The notes under the pieces: model-generated | What the model was told of the DNA's origin: nothing | Database searches by the model: none | The model's input: the letters and a program-made list of their open reading frames with translations, nothing else | Shown here: positions 32,001-40,577 of the stretch, in pieces | Position numbering within the stretch: the first letter of the stretch is position 1 | Layout of the letters: the number at the start of each line of letters is the position of its first letter | Program-made: the position numbers and the translations under genes | NCBI GenBank assembly: GCA_005881695.1 | Contig: VBBT01000111.1 | Coordinates: 1 to 56,606 of the forward strand | Reading direction: 5' to 3' | Source: Candidatus Bathyarchaeota archaeon | Lineage (GTDB): Archaea; Thermoproteota; Bathyarchaeia; 40CM-2-53-6 | Length of the DNA: 56,606 bases

Positions 32001-34013
32001 TTACATTCGTTCGGCAAGCTCTAGGCCTAGGAGGCCTGCAACAGTTTTCAGGACTGTTCTGACAGCTAGAACGAGTGCCACTCTCTGCCATTTGAGTTCA
32101 TCGTTGGTAACATGGGAGATGTCGGATTTCTCGTAGAACTCGTGAAATCTCTGAGCAAGCAGGTTGGCGAATAGGCATAGCAGGGTTGGGTTGAGGTCAT
32201 CGGTTGCCTGCGAGAAGGTTTCAGGGAACTTGGACAGCTCTAGAACAAGCGCTTGTTCGACGGGGTCTTTCAACAGGTCTAGCGTCTTTGGCTGTTCTAT
32301 TCTCCCCAGTTTCCGGAGAATTCCGGAACTTCTTGTGTAAGCATAGTTGATGAAAGCTGCGCTGTTTGTTTCGAAGTTCAGGACTTTGTCCCAGACAAAG
32401 TTCGTGGACTTTACCGCCTCTACGGACAGAATGGCATATCTGACTGCTGAAATCGCAATTCTATCGGCTGTTCTTTGTCTAATCTCGTCCGGGATGCTTG
32501 GCGATCGTCGATCGACCTCTGATTTAGCGCGGGAGACGGTTTCGTCTAGGACTTGGTCGAAGGTTACATACCGCCCCCGTCGGGCTGACATTCGTTGTCC
32601 TTCGAGCAAGAGGTGGCCGATGGGGAAGTAGATGAATTTCTCAGCCTCCTTCCGATGACCGGTAATCCAGAATGCGACTTTGACCTGGAACTGTGCAAGA
32701 GACTGTTCAGTTCCGATCACGTTGATGACTCTCTCCGCCATTCCGAACTTGTACAACGTGTAAGCTATGTCCCGTGTTGGGTAGAGGGAGGTCCCGTCGG
32801 ATCGGGTCAGGGTGAGCGGCGGAAACTCGAACGTGGGGGTTACGCCTAGTTGTTCGCGTAATCCAAATTTTTCAACTGCCTTTGCTACGTCGAGCTCCAG
32901 TGCTCCTCCTTTGTTGAAGGTGAAACCGGATTCCTTGAGCTGGTCTACTAGTTCGGCGACTCGTCCCGCCCAGAGCAGGTCGCTCTCCCAGTCCCATTCG
33001 TCGAACCGGATTCGAGCCCTCCGCAGAGTCTCCTCGAACCCAGTCAGCACCATCCGGGTGACACGTCTCATCAAAGCATTAGTATCAGGGTCATTTTTCT
33101 CGTACTTCCTGATGAGTTCCCCAATCGAAGTCTCAGGGTCCTGGTCCCGGGAGATCAGCTTACCTAGGAGGTCGAATTCCTCGGGGTATTTACTTCTGAG
33201 ATCTGCAGCTATGCCTACCCACTCGTCTAGGGATTTGGTGGCGGCGACGATGTCCGCGTCCGAAGCGTTGGTCTTCTTGAGGAGGGCAAGCCGTTTCTTC
33301 AGCTCCTCAATCTCGACGAGGGTTGCGGTTACGGAGTAGATTTTTCCGATGAAGTGGTCCGGCTTCCCCTCTGGGATGGGCTCGTTTAGTAGTTTGTAGC
33401 CGTAGGCCATGATGGCGACCTGTCTGCCCGTGTCGTCTATGTAGAAGTGGGTCCGAACATCGTGTCCTCTTGCGGAGAGGAGGCGTGCTAGTGCATCGCC
33501 GAATATTGAGTTCTTGGCGGTACCTATGTGGATAGGTCTCGCGGGGTTTGCGCTAGTATGTTCTACAATGGTCCTTTCCGGAGCTTCTGTTTTGAGGAGT
33601 CCATACTCTGATCCGGCTAGCTGAACGGATTTGAGAGTGAGTTCTGTGAGTCTTGCAAGGTTTGCGCGGAAATTTACGTAGCCAGGTTCTGTTGCCTCAA
33701 TTGATTCGACAAGGTCGAGTTTTGCGAGTCGCCTACTAGTCTCTGCTAGGGTCTTAGCTACTTCAATCGGCTTCCTCTTCTGGCTCTTCGCGAGTTCGAA
33801 GCTCAGCGAGCTGGCTAAGTGGCCGAAGGTCGGATTGGGTGGATCCTTGAGGGTCGACACGATATCGAAGTCTGGAAGACTGTGTCCCGAGGTTTTCTGG
33901 AGGGATAAATATCCTGTTTTCAGCGCGGTCTCACATTCGCGCCTGAAAGATCCGAAAGGATTGGCCTGATCCTGTTTCTTTGGTCTGATTGTCCGTGCCA
34001 AACCCGGAGTCAC
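32001..34013 (-). CDS. argS: Arginyl-tRNA synthetase
   Basis: A class I synthetase of 670 residues. The N-terminal Add1 domain (about 25-125) recognises the tRNA elbow. The HIGH motif is HIGTAKN in ANPARPIHIGTAKNSIFGDA, and the KMSKS-equivalent loop is GQRMSARRGRYVTFDQVLDE. The C-terminal helical anticodon domain ends in the typical LLGLELAERM. A helical insertion of ~90 residues in the catalytic domain fits archaeal enzymes. The GTG start gives a ~20-residue basic extension before the conserved part. Two tRNA-Arg genes (CCG and GCG) are in the same window, one immediately upstream. Confidence 0.96.
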   Translation of the reverse strand: MTPGLARTIRPKKQDQANPFGSFRRECETALKTGYLSLQKTSGHSLPDFDIVSTLKDPPNPTFGHLASSLSFELAKSQKRKPIEVAKTLAETSRRLAKLDLVESIEATEPGYVNFRANLARLTELTLKSVQLAGSEYGLLKTEAPERTIVEHTSANPARPIHIGTAKNSIFGDALARLLSARGHDVRTHFYIDDTGRQVAIMAYGYKLLNEPIPEGKPDHFIGKIYSVTATLVEIEELKKRLALLKKTNASDADIVAATKSLDEWVGIAADLRSKYPEEFDLLGKLISRDQDPETSIGELIRKYEKNDPDTNALMRRVTRMVLTGFEETLRRARIRFDEWDWESDLLWAGRVAELVDQLKESGFTFNKGGALELDVAKAVEKFGLREQLGVTPTFEFPPLTLTRSDGTSLYPTRDIAYTLYKFGMAERVINVIGTEQSLAQFQVKVAFWITGHRKEAEKFIYFPIGHLLLEGQRMSARRGRYVTFDQVLDETVSRAKSEVDRRSPSIPDEIRQRTADRIAISAVRYAILSVEAVKSTNFVWDKVLNFETNSAAFINYAYTRSSGILRKLGRIEQPKTLDLLKDPVEQALVLELSKFPETFSQATDDLNPTLLCLFANLLAQRFHEFYEKSDISHVTNDELKWQRVALVLAVRTVLKTVAGLLGLELAERM

Positions 34014-34190
34014 ACGAGGGTCGTACGAATCCGACCAAGCTTCTTATTAGGACATTCTCGATTCGTCGAATTTGCAACGTACGCTCATTCAAGGCTTGTC
34101 GCAAGTTCTTTCGAGGACACGTCGACATTTCTGATTAGCAACAAGTTGCAAGGTTGTGAAATCGAGCATCGTTCGACCCTCTATTGCTAG

Positions 34191-34198
34191 TTTTTATC
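34191..34198 (+). promoter_or_regulatory. TATA box for tRNA-Arg(CCG)
   Basis: TTTTTATC lies 25-32 nt before the tRNA 5' end at 34223, a typical distance for an archaeal tRNA promoter. The rest of the 34,014-34,222 gap has no gene that I can support. Confidence 0.5.
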
Positions 34199-34222
34199 GT
34201 GCAGATCGGAAGAGCGCAAGAC

Positions 34223-34351
34223 GGGACCGTAGTCTAGATCACGGGCGATCGCAACAAGATCCCGCGAGGACAACCAGGATAGGACATCGGGCTCCGGCAC
34301 CCACAAGGTGAAGAGACCCGAAGGTCGTGGGTTCAAATCCCACCGGTCCCG
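34223..34351 (+). tRNA. tRNA-Arg (CCG) with two apparent introns
   Basis: The acceptor stem GGGACCG/CGGTCCC, G73 and T arm GTGGG/CCCAC (TTCAAAT loop) frame the gene. The anticodon stem TCGGG/CCCGA encloses CTCCGG, giving anticodon CCG at 34294-34296. At 129 nt it is 54 nt longer than a regular tRNA. About 36 nt interrupt the D loop between GTCTAG and CCAGGATAGGAC (about 34238-34273), and about 18 nt follow position 37 (about 34298-34315, with an internal CACC/GGTG hairpin). Removing both gives a 75-nt tRNA resembling archaeal tRNA-Arg (D loop TAGCCAGGATAG). CCA is not encoded. Exact splice points need a bulge-helix-bulge fold. Confidence 0.88.
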
Positions 34352-34393
34352 CTTTCCGAACTTCGAGAAACCCTGCAGAAATTGTAAGAAAGT

Positions 34394-34828
34394 CTAGCTT
34401 GATTTTCCCTCATATGCCTCTCTGCTGAGCTCGTCCGCTTCCTCGTTCTCCTCTCTGGGAATCCAGAGAAACCTCAGGTCAGTGAACTGGGCGCGCAAAC
34501 GCGCCGCTTCTTGATACTTCTCGCGGTACAGTCCTTTCCTGAATTTCCACCTGCCGCCCATCTGATTCATAACGAGAGCCGAATCGCCTCTCACTTCGAT
34601 AGAAGAATTTTCTCGCCTTTTCTTCAAGAGAAACTCTAGGGCCTCGCAGAGAGCCGCGTATTCGGCTACATTATTGCTCATTGCTGGACCTTTTCCTGCA
34701 ATCCCCGACCTTCTCGCGAGAATTGAGCCAGAATCGTCCTTAATGACGTAGCCAAAAGTAGCTGTGCCTGCCGGATTCACCGGTTCACAAAGCCCATCGA
34801 TGTGAACTACAATCATCCGCAGGTCCAT
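34394..34828 (-). CDS. rnhA: Ribonuclease HI
   Basis: A cytosolic nuclease of 144 residues that cleaves the RNA strand of RNA-DNA hybrids. The four catalytic acidic residues are visible: Asp in VVHIDGLCEP, Glu in SNNVAEYAALCEALEFLL, Asp in VRGDSALVMNQM and Asp in EENEEADELSREAY. The family's basic WKFRKGLYREKYQEAARL helix is also present. This is the single-domain archaeal/bacterial type without a hybrid-binding domain. ATG 34828 gives four residues before the first strand. Confidence 0.9.
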   Translation of the reverse strand: MDLRMIVVHIDGLCEPVNPAGTATFGYVIKDDSGSILARRSGIAGKGPAMSNNVAEYAALCEALEFLLKKRRENSSIEVRGDSALVMNQMGGRWKFRKGLYREKYQEAARLRAQFTDLRFLWIPREENEEADELSREAYEGKSS

Positions 34829-35062
34829 CTTTGTATGTGGCTCACGGGGGCCACGGCACCTGCATCAGCCCCAAATCGAACTCTTCCTAGCCTCGCTCTC
34901 CCTCTCATCCTCTTTGGGCTCCGACTTCCTACGTGGTCGCGACATGTACCCGTCTTCTTGCCGTTGAGTTGAACTACGCTATTATCGTTGTTTTTCTCAA
35001 TCATCTGGAAAGGCAATCGGATTGGAAAGGATTGAACAGTGTCAGGGAGGTTATGCGGACTA

Positions 35063-35233
35063 ATGACCGACAACAACGCAAGCTTCTGGAAATGTGACAA
35101 TTGCGAGTACTCCAACGACGCGAGAGATATCATCTGCGAGAACTGCAAACGGGGGGTCCGTCCAGAACATTCGGAGATTGACGATTACCTCGCCAACTCA
35201 ATCGTAAGAGAGATGTGGAAGAGCCAGAAATAG
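35063..35233 (+). CDS. Small RanBP2-type zinc-finger protein
   Basis: A 56-residue protein dominated by one zinc finger, FWKCDNCEYSNDARDIICEN followed by CKRG: W-x-C-x2-C-x10-C-x2-C with the Asn typical of RanBP2/Npl4 fingers, which bind ubiquitin or RNA in eukaryotes. A helical tail follows (EIDDYLANSIVREMWKSQK). ATG 35063 fits the domain; an in-frame ATG/GTG upstream at 35039 would add 8 residues. Binding partner unknown. Confidence 0.7.
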   Translation: MTDNNASFWKCDNCEYSNDARDIICENCKRGVRPEHSEIDDYLANSIVREMWKSQK

Positions 35234-35291
35234 GCCACAGAACTTATGCAGCAAAAAGGGCTAGCACAAAACCCATGACGTAATCGCGAAA

Positions 35292-35302
35292 CCCACCGGT
35301 CC
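35292..35302 (+). repeat. 11-bp copy of the tRNA-Arg(CCG) 3' end
   Basis: CCCACCGGTCC repeats exactly the T-stem/acceptor part of tRNA-Arg at 34339-34349, followed by GGCT where the tRNA has CGCT. It could be a remnant of integration at the tRNA 3' end or chance. No integrase is visible between the copies. Confidence 0.3.
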
Positions 35303-35330
35303 GGCTTGCTTAGGTGATAAAATCGGGAAT

Positions 35331-35338
35331 TTTTTTTC
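35331..35338 (+). terminator. Poly-T transcription terminator
   Basis: A run of eight T follows the zinc-finger gene by about 100 bp, just before the convergent aldo/keto reductase. T-tracts of this length are typical archaeal terminators on the plus strand. Confidence 0.55.
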
Positions 35339-35342
35339 TTTC

Positions 35343-36320
35343 CTATTCCTGGCCTTGTTGAGGTTTGTTACCCAGAATAACTTCAATTTGCTCTAGAACG
35401 TCTGAGTCGAGTCTTGGTGCGACTTCGAGTGCTTTCATGTTTTCGCTAACTTGCTCTGGCCGGCTCGCGCCGGTAATGACCGTGCTCACGTTTAGATTCT
35501 TCAAGCACCAAGCAAGCGCTAACTGAGCTAAAGTACAACCGATGTGTCGGGCAATTGGTTCTAGCTGTTTGGCCTTTTCGACATTTTCTGATGTGATGAC
35601 ATTTTTTCGAAGCCACTCGTACCCCGGCAATGTCGCCCGGGACCCTGGGGGAATGCCCTTAGCATATTTCCCGCTCAGGAGCCCCGACGCAAGCGGACTC
35701 CATATCGTCGTTCCCAATCCGATTTCCCGATATAATGGCAGGTACTCTTTCTCGACGCGCTCACGGTGGAGCATGTTGTAGTGAGGCTGTTCCATTTGAG
35801 GAGGAGTCAGATCATATTCTCGGGCAAGCGCGTACGCTCGCATGATGTCCGCAGCACTCCATTCTGATGTGCCCCAGTAGAGTATCTTCCCCTGATGAAC
35901 CAGATCGTCCATAGCGCGGACAGTTTCTTCGATAGGGGTGTTCGGGTCTGGGCGATGACAGAAGAAGAGATCGAGATACTCCAGTTGTAATCGTTTGAGG
36001 GATTTGCGGCAGGCCTCGAAAATGTGTTTGCGAGACAAGCCCTTGTCGTTGGGTCCGTCGCCTCCCCAGAAGACTTTGCTAGAGACGACTATGCTCTCCC
36101 GAGGCCATCCGAGCTTCTTGAAAATGTTCCCCATTACGATCTCGGCCTTTCCGTCAGCGTAGGCTTCCGCGCTGTCGAAGAAATTGACACCCATATCGTA
36201 AGCGATGGACATGCACTTGACTGCGACTTCTTCGCCGACTTGTCCACCGTAGGTCACCCAAGAGCCGAGTGATAGTTCGCTTAGTTTGAGTCCTGCCGCA
36301 CCGAGTCTTCGATAATTCAC
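35343..36320 (-). CDS. Aldo/keto reductase, Kv-beta/YghZ-like
   Basis: A cytosolic NADPH-dependent (beta/alpha)8 oxidoreductase of 325 residues. The catalytic tetrad is visible as Asp and Tyr in [20 protein letters not shown], Lys in [11 protein letters not shown] and His in [20 protein letters not shown]. The cofactor-binding end [20 protein letters not shown] and [19 protein letters not shown] match the family that includes voltage-gated K+ channel beta subunits and E. coli YghZ. The substrate cannot be read from the sequence. No operon partner; it diverges from lysS. Confidence 0.9.
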   Translation of the reverse strand: MNYRRLGAAGLKLSELSLGSWVTYGGQVGEEVAVKCMSIAYDMGVNFFDSAEAYADGKAEIVMGNIFKKLGWPRESIVVSSKVFWGGDGPNDKGLSRKHIFEACRKSLKRLQLEYLDLFFCHRPDPNTPIEETVRAMDDLVHQGKILYWGTSEWSAADIMRAYALAREYDLTPPQMEQPHYNMLHRERVEKEYLPLYREIGLGTTIWSPLASGLLSGKYAKGIPPGSRATLPGYEWLRKNVITSENVEKAKQLEPIARHIGCTLAQLALAWCLKNLNVSTVITGASRPEQVSENMKALEVAPRLDSDVLEQIEVILGNKPQQGQE

Positions 36321-36427
36321 ACGCCTACACCGATCAACAAAATCGGCGGTTGCCCATTAATATCTTGGTGCCAGAAGGCTACAGGAAACAGTCGCGGTCA
36401 CCTAACTCAAGATATGTCCTCGTCATT

Positions 36428-36436
36428 CTTTATGAA
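36428..36436 (+). promoter_or_regulatory. TATA-like box for lysS
   Basis: CTTTATGAA, 30-38 nt upstream of TTG 36466, consistent with a very short leader. Confidence 0.4.
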
Positions 36437-36465
36437 CCACTCATGACATAGTAGCTAGCCAACCT

Positions 36466-38079
36466 TTGACCCTCGAACCTCCGCAGATCATCGGAAGAGG
36501 AACCTGGCTCGACAAGATCGCCGCCGATATCGTCGAGCGCGAAAAGAGACTCGGACGAGCGGGAAAATCCTTGCGAGTGGAGAGCGGTCTCGGAGCATCT
36601 GGTATCCCCCACATCGGGAGCTTTGGGGACGCCGCAAGAGCTCACGGGGTCAAAATGGCTCTGGAGAACATAGGTTTCACCACGGAACTCATCGCTTTCT
36701 CTGACGACATGGATGGGTTGAGAAGGGTGCCTGCAGGATTCCCGAAGTCGCTGGCAAAATATCTGGGGTTCCCGGTTTCCAGCATTCCAGATCCGTTCGG
36801 CTGTCACGAAAGTTACGGGCAACACATGAGTTCGTTCCTTCTTGATGCTCTTGATAAGACGGGAATCGAATATCGCGCCGTGTCGGGGACACGAGCCTAC
36901 AAGGAGGGCCTGTTCAATGAACAAATTGACAAGATTCTTCGCAACTCAACAAAGGTTGGTCTGATCATCAAGGAAACAATGGGCCAGGAGAAATACACTG
37001 AAACTCTACCCTACTTCCCCGTTTGTAAGAATTGCGGCCGAATCTACACCACCAAGGCACTAGAATATGTCCCAGAACGACACGTCGTCAAATACGTGTG
37101 CGAAGGAATGCAACTTCGGGCAGGGACGCTCGAGGGCTGCGGTCACCGCGGCGAAGTTGATGTTAGAAGCGGTGATGGAAAGCTCAGCTGGAAAGTGGAA
37201 TTCGCAGCGAGATGGTCCGCACTCAAGATCAACTACGAAGGGTACGGAAAGGACCTGATTGAATCTGTAAGAGCAAACGATCGGGTGATGGAGGAAGTCC
37301 TGGGCGAGCCTCCTCCCTTCCACACAAGATACGAGCATTTCATCGACAAGACAGGCTCTAAGATCTCCAAATCGGTCGGTAATGTCATAGCGCCTCAGTT
37401 GTGGCTGAAGTATGGTGCACCTCAAACACTGCTTCTTCTGATGTTCAAGAGGAGCGTTGGTTCTAGAGCGGTGTGGGTTAAGGACATACCCATGTATATC
37501 GCTGAACTGGATGAGTTGGAGGATGTCTACTTCGGTCGCAAACAGGTAAGAGATCCGAAGGAACTCGCGAAACTCAGAGGACTCTACGAATACTGCTGGA
37601 ACATGAAGCCACCCTCAGCACCTTCCGTTCATGTCCCGCACAATCTTTTGGTATACCTTGTCAAAGTCGCTCCCAAAGGCAAAGAGACTGAATTCGTTCG
37701 AGAAAAACTCGCTAGCTACGGCTACAAAGTCAACCCTGCAGACCCTGACTTCTTAGCGAGATTGGAAAGGGCGTCCAATTGGGCACGAGACATTGAGACC
37801 ATCGCGACTAGAGAGATAATAATCGAAGGAAAAGAGAGAGACGCAGTACTCGAATTCGCCGGAGTAATCAACGCAAGCACCGATGAGGTCTATCTACAAA
37901 ACGCCGTATTCACCATAGCGAAAAAGCACGGCCTTGAACCAGGCCCATTTTTCAAGACCCTATACCGGATTCTGATTGGAGCCGATTCCGGTCCGAGACT
38001 GGGACCATACATCCTAGCAATGGGCAGAGAAAACGTGGCCGCTGCGCTGGTTGCCGCCGCAAAATCCTCTCAGGAATGA
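36466..38079 (+). CDS. lysS: Lysyl-tRNA synthetase, class I
   Basis: The archaeal-type class I LysRS, 537 residues, unrelated to the class II enzyme of most bacteria and eukaryotes. The HIGH motif is HIGS (about 49-52) in GLGASGIPHIGSFGDAARAH, the KMSKS loop is KISKS (about 299-303), and a zinc-ligand cluster (CKNCGRIY) with a later CEGMQL...GCGHRG segment sits in the connecting domain. The C-terminal helical-cage domain binds the anticodon stem. The TTG start places the N-terminus near the promoter. An acetyltransferase gene begins 4 nt after the stop, so the two are probably co-transcribed. Confidence 0.95.
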   Translation: MTLEPPQIIGRGTWLDKIAADIVEREKRLGRAGKSLRVESGLGASGIPHIGSFGDAARAHGVKMALENIGFTTELIAFSDDMDGLRRVPAGFPKSLAKYLGFPVSSIPDPFGCHESYGQHMSSFLLDALDKTGIEYRAVSGTRAYKEGLFNEQIDKILRNSTKVGLIIKETMGQEKYTETLPYFPVCKNCGRIYTTKALEYVPERHVVKYVCEGMQLRAGTLEGCGHRGEVDVRSGDGKLSWKVEFAARWSALKINYEGYGKDLIESVRANDRVMEEVLGEPPPFHTRYEHFIDKTGSKISKSVGNVIAPQLWLKYGAPQTLLLLMFKRSVGSRAVWVKDIPMYIAELDELEDVYFGRKQVRDPKELAKLRGLYEYCWNMKPPSAPSVHVPHNLLVYLVKVAPKGKETEFVREKLASYGYKVNPADPDFLARLERASNWARDIETIATREIIIEGKERDAVLEFAGVINASTDEVYLQNAVFTIAKKHGLEPGPFFKTLYRILIGADSGPRLGPYILAMGRENVAAALVAAAKSSQE

Positions 38080-38083
38080 ACCG

Positions 38084-38569
38084 TTGCTAACGATAGCGAA
38101 GCCCGACATCCGAGTGGTCAGGCGCGACGACATAGAACGCGTAGCCCTCCTAGAACAGGCAAGCTTCAAGGACCCCTATCCATCTTACTTCCTTTCTGAA
38201 CTCGCGCGAGACAATCCAGAAACATTCATCGTGGCCACTCTGAACGACGACATTGTAGGTTATGCTGTAGTTGATCGCTGGGAAGACCATGACCACCTGA
38301 TCTCGATCGCGGTACGCCCCGACAGCAGAAGAAGGGGGCTAGGAGAGAGTCTTCTATTGGAGCTCGAAAAACGACTTTCGAAAGATCGGCCGCTTAGGCT
38401 CGAAGTGCGCCAAAGCAACTTTTCCGCCATCCGTCTCTATTTGAAAAATGGGTTCCAGAGAACAGGGTTGACGGGGGGATACTATGCGGATGGAGAAGAC
38501 GCAATAATTATGGAAAAGACGCTCGTTAAGGAAACTCTGCTCGAGAGTCAGAGTATCCCTTCCGTCTGA
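38084..38569 (+). CDS. rimI: RimI-like GNAT N-acetyltransferase
   Basis: A GNAT-fold protein of about 161 residues like archaeal RimI/Ard1, which acetylates protein N-termini. The acetyl-CoA pyrophosphate loop is SIAVRPDSRRRGLGESLLLE (Q/RxxGxG/A type), and LRLEVRQSNFSAIRLYLKNG followed by FQRTGLTGGYYADGEDAIIM is the signature end of RimI proteins. I choose TTG 38084, which follows the lysS stop and has AGGA 8 nt before it. An earlier in-frame start would overlap lysS by 29 nt. Confidence 0.85.
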   Translation: MLTIAKPDIRVVRRDDIERVALLEQASFKDPYPSYFLSELARDNPETFIVATLNDDIVGYAVVDRWEDHDHLISIAVRPDSRRRGLGESLLLELEKRLSKDRPLRLEVRQSNFSAIRLYLKNGFQRTGLTGGYYADGEDAIIMEKTLVKETLLESQSIPSV

Positions 38570-38666
38570 TTGCTAAGCAACTCTGAACAATCGAGGAGTA
38601 GGCCTTCTAACGCTTAGGCGAGGCAGGCTCAGTCACAGGACCAATGATGGCCTGTCACCAGAGGTC

Positions 38667-38676
38667 GCTTAAATAG
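38667..38676 (+). promoter_or_regulatory. TATA box for the 38715 gene
   Basis: GCTTAAATAG, a good archaeal TATA element 39-48 nt upstream of ATG 38715. Confidence 0.4.
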
Positions 38677-38714
38677 GAGAATCCACCAACCCGCGGTCCT
38701 GAGTGATAGCCTGA

Positions 38715-38969
38715 ATGCCAGCTCGTGGGCGAGGAGTCTCTCTCCTTATGGTTGGAGTAGTCATAATGATTTTTGGCTTCACCATTGTAAGTACCGATAC
38801 ATCTCCACCCAGCCCTGGATGCCAGCCCGGGGGCCAATACGTTGGGTCTTCTAGGTGTGGCATCTCGCTTCCAATCGTGTACGGTATATTGCTCCTCGGT
38901 GTAGGTTTGATTGTCATCGTCAGCACCGTTGTCCTGTGGCGGAAGGGTAAACGGACCGCATTTGGTTGA
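38715..38969 (+). CDS. Small two-helix membrane protein with outside Cys pair
   Basis: An 84-residue protein with a basic start (MPARGRG), a first helix (SLLMVGVVIMIFGFTIV), an outside loop rich in Ser, Pro and Gly with two cysteines (SPGCQPGGQYVGSSRCGISL) and a second helix ending in WRKGKR. The cysteines could form a disulfide. A similar architecture (Cys-Pro-Gly loop beside membrane helices) appears in the minus-strand gene at 39715-40011, suggesting distant paralogues. No function known. Confidence 0.6.
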   Translation: MPARGRGVSLLMVGVVIMIFGFTIVSTDTSPPSPGCQPGGQYVGSSRCGISLPIVYGILLLGVGLIVIVSTVVLWRKGKRTAFG

Positions 38970-39157
38970 CGCCTGTGAGTTCGTTTCACTCAGCTTAGAA
39001 TCAGAGTGTCCGGGGACAGCGACCCTGTTCGGTGACCGGATAGTACTCAATGGTTTGATGACCTACGCTGCCGAGCCGAACTCGGTTTGAATGGCGATCA
39101 GAAAGCCGACAGGATCTAGCAGTTCACCCGGAAAACCCAGAGATAGCTAAGGTGCGC

Positions 39158-39424
39158 CTACTGCGAGACGCCCTGAGCGCCCTTCGCCTCAGATAACCCT
39201 GCAGGTGGGTTGTCCCTATGGACAGGAGGTTTGGCGTGAGGGGGGGGTCGCGGCGGACGGATCCTGCGAGGATCCTGATCGTGAAGAGTAATTTTGGTTG
39301 CTTTAACCAAGCCAAGTTTCTTCAGGGTCTCATCGAGCATTTCCACTTGTTCAACAGTCAAGTCCCTATTCACCTCGATCACTATCCTTCGAATTCCTAT
39401 TCGTGTTGTGGGCAATTTGGCCAT
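39158..39424 (-). CDS. Unrecognised 88-residue protein
   Basis: The first ~50 residues look like a compact alpha/beta unit (TTRIGIRRIVIEVNRDLTVE then QVEMLDETLKKLGLVKATKI), followed by a Pro/Arg/His-rich tail (DPRRIRPPRPPPHAKPPVHR) that may be disordered or nucleic-acid-binding. ATG 39424. No recognised family. The stretch 38,970-39,157 downstream contains no gene I can support. Confidence 0.5.
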   Translation of the reverse strand: MAKLPTTRIGIRRIVIEVNRDLTVEQVEMLDETLKKLGLVKATKITLHDQDPRRIRPPRPPPHAKPPVHRDNPPAGLSEAKGAQGVSQ

Positions 39425-39714
39425 AACTTCTTACTCTGTCTCGTCCTGAGTCTTTGATGGTCTCACGGTAGAGGTCGATAAGTTCCGATTGTTACCTTGG
39501 TTCCCCGGTTCAGTTCGAGACTCGAAAGCGGGCCGGATGATTATCAGGTTGTGCAACCGCTCTAATTTTCCATGGCTAACCTTCGTAACCAAAAGCGCGA
39601 AGGTTGACGTTGAACTGTGCATCCTGTTCGAAGGGTTGAGCTGTTTTGAAGATACTGGTGTAGACTCGAAACGTGCCTGCTTGGGAAGCGTAGAAGGACA
39701 GGTCACAAGACCGT
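39425..39714. other. Intergenic region, no confident gene
   Basis: About 290 bp with open frames on both strands (93 residues at 39489-39770 plus, 91 at 39431-39706 minus). Neither has a ribosome binding site, membrane helix or motif that I can support, and they exclude each other. It contains the upstream region of the 39158-39424 gene. Confidence 0.35.
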
Positions 39715-40011
39715 CTAGGTACCAACGACACGCCCTGCTCGAAGTAGTAATACGACTGCGACTGGAATGACCGAGACTGCTAGGAAAGGTCTTGACCCTA
39801 GTGCTCTAGGCATTTGCGTGATAGAAGCGTCGGTCTGTTGCCCTGGTTTCATGCCTCGGGCTACGAGCAAAACGATTCCTACAACGACGATTATAATTCC
39901 AGAAAAGAATGAGGCAGCCGGCAGCCACCAGTACCAAGGCAAGGAGCCAGGGGGACAACCGTTGAGCGGACAGTATGTGTTCCGTCTGTAAAGGTCACCT
40001 GGGAACCTCAA
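39715..40011 (-). CDS. Small membrane protein with Cys-Pro loop
   Basis: A 98-residue frame from TTG 40011. A short outside segment (YCPLNGCPPGSLPWYWWLPA) precedes two hydrophobic helices (SFFSGIIIVVVGIVLLVARG and FLAVSVIPVAVVLLL). The Cys-x4-Cys and Pro/Gly-rich loop resembles the plus-strand small membrane protein at 38715-38969. The N-terminus is uncertain. Function unknown. Confidence 0.5.
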   Translation of the reverse strand: MRFPGDLYRRNTYCPLNGCPPGSLPWYWWLPAASFFSGIIIVVVGIVLLVARGMKPGQQTDASITQMPRALGSRPFLAVSVIPVAVVLLLRAGRVVGT

Positions 40012-40169
40012 GAAAAGCTAGGCGGTCTTTCCGTCAGCGATAATCACCCCCGTTTTCAGCAATTCTATTTATTGCAAGCATTCCAATGCAGGGATCTCAC
40101 TCATCTTGATTACCTGTGTTTCGAGGTCTCGCCATCTTCTCTACTCACACATCCGGACAAGGATTATGG

Positions 40170-40245
40170 CGGGCCGGGTGGGATTCGAACCCACGATTTG
40201 CGGCTCCGCAGGCCGCCGTCTTGGTCCTGGCTCGACTACCGGCCC
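40170..40245 (-). tRNA. tRNA-Arg (GCG), no intron
   Basis: A regular 76-nt cloverleaf: acceptor GGGCCGG/CCGGCCC, D stem GTC/GAC, anticodon stem GCGGC/GCCGC with loop CTGCGGA (anticodon GCG, 40209-40207), variable loop AAATC, T stem GTGGG/CCCAC with TTCGAAT, and G73. CCA is not encoded. Unlike the other two tRNAs in the window it is uninterrupted. Confidence 0.93.
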
Positions 40246-40357
40246 TCGCGCACCTCAACTAAATTCATCTCCTTATAATGAGTTGAGATGAAAGACCGGT
40301 CCTGTTTGACATCTTGCGTGGAATAGTTAATAGCTAATTGAACTGTGCAACTGCGCC

Positions 40358-40504
40358 ATGCCCGACCAGACTAACGCGTGGAAGATTAGGGTGAAAAAGG
40401 GGAACTCTGAGGTAGAGGTTGCAGGTCCATCTCCCGAAATCGTTCAGAAAATGTTCGAAGATCTGGTAAAGAAGTACATGACCAAGCTCGCCTCGTCCCG
40501 GTAG
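40358..40504 (+). CDS. Small 48-residue conserved-looking protein
   Basis: ATG 40358 opens a 48-codon frame (start MPDQTNAWKIRVKKGNSEVE, then VAGPSPEIVQKMFEDLVKKY). It reads as a strand pair followed by an amphipathic helix, a pattern seen in many small archaeal proteins with an EVEVxG...E.V.K.FE.L core. A TATA-like AGTTAATAG lies at 40324-40332, at the right distance for a leaderless message. The strand-helix logic and promoter make it a likely real gene that length cut-offs would miss. It opens the membrane-protein cluster that leads to the AAA-Lon gene. Confidence 0.65.
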   Translation: MPDQTNAWKIRVKKGNSEVEVAGPSPEIVQKMFEDLVKKYMTKLASSR

Positions 40505-40577
40505 TCCTCAACCACCGTGGAAGAGAACGCGGCATCCGGAGGCTCATCATCGGACGAATGCTCTCTAGTGATACGAG

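Noticed and set aside
34813-35148. 111-codon minus-strand frame upstream of RNase HI
   Set aside because: It overlaps the zinc-finger gene and the RNase HI start region and has out-of-frame composition.
39431-39770. Overlapping frames on both strands between the two small membrane proteins
   Set aside because: They exclude each other, and neither shows a ribosome binding site, helix or motif.
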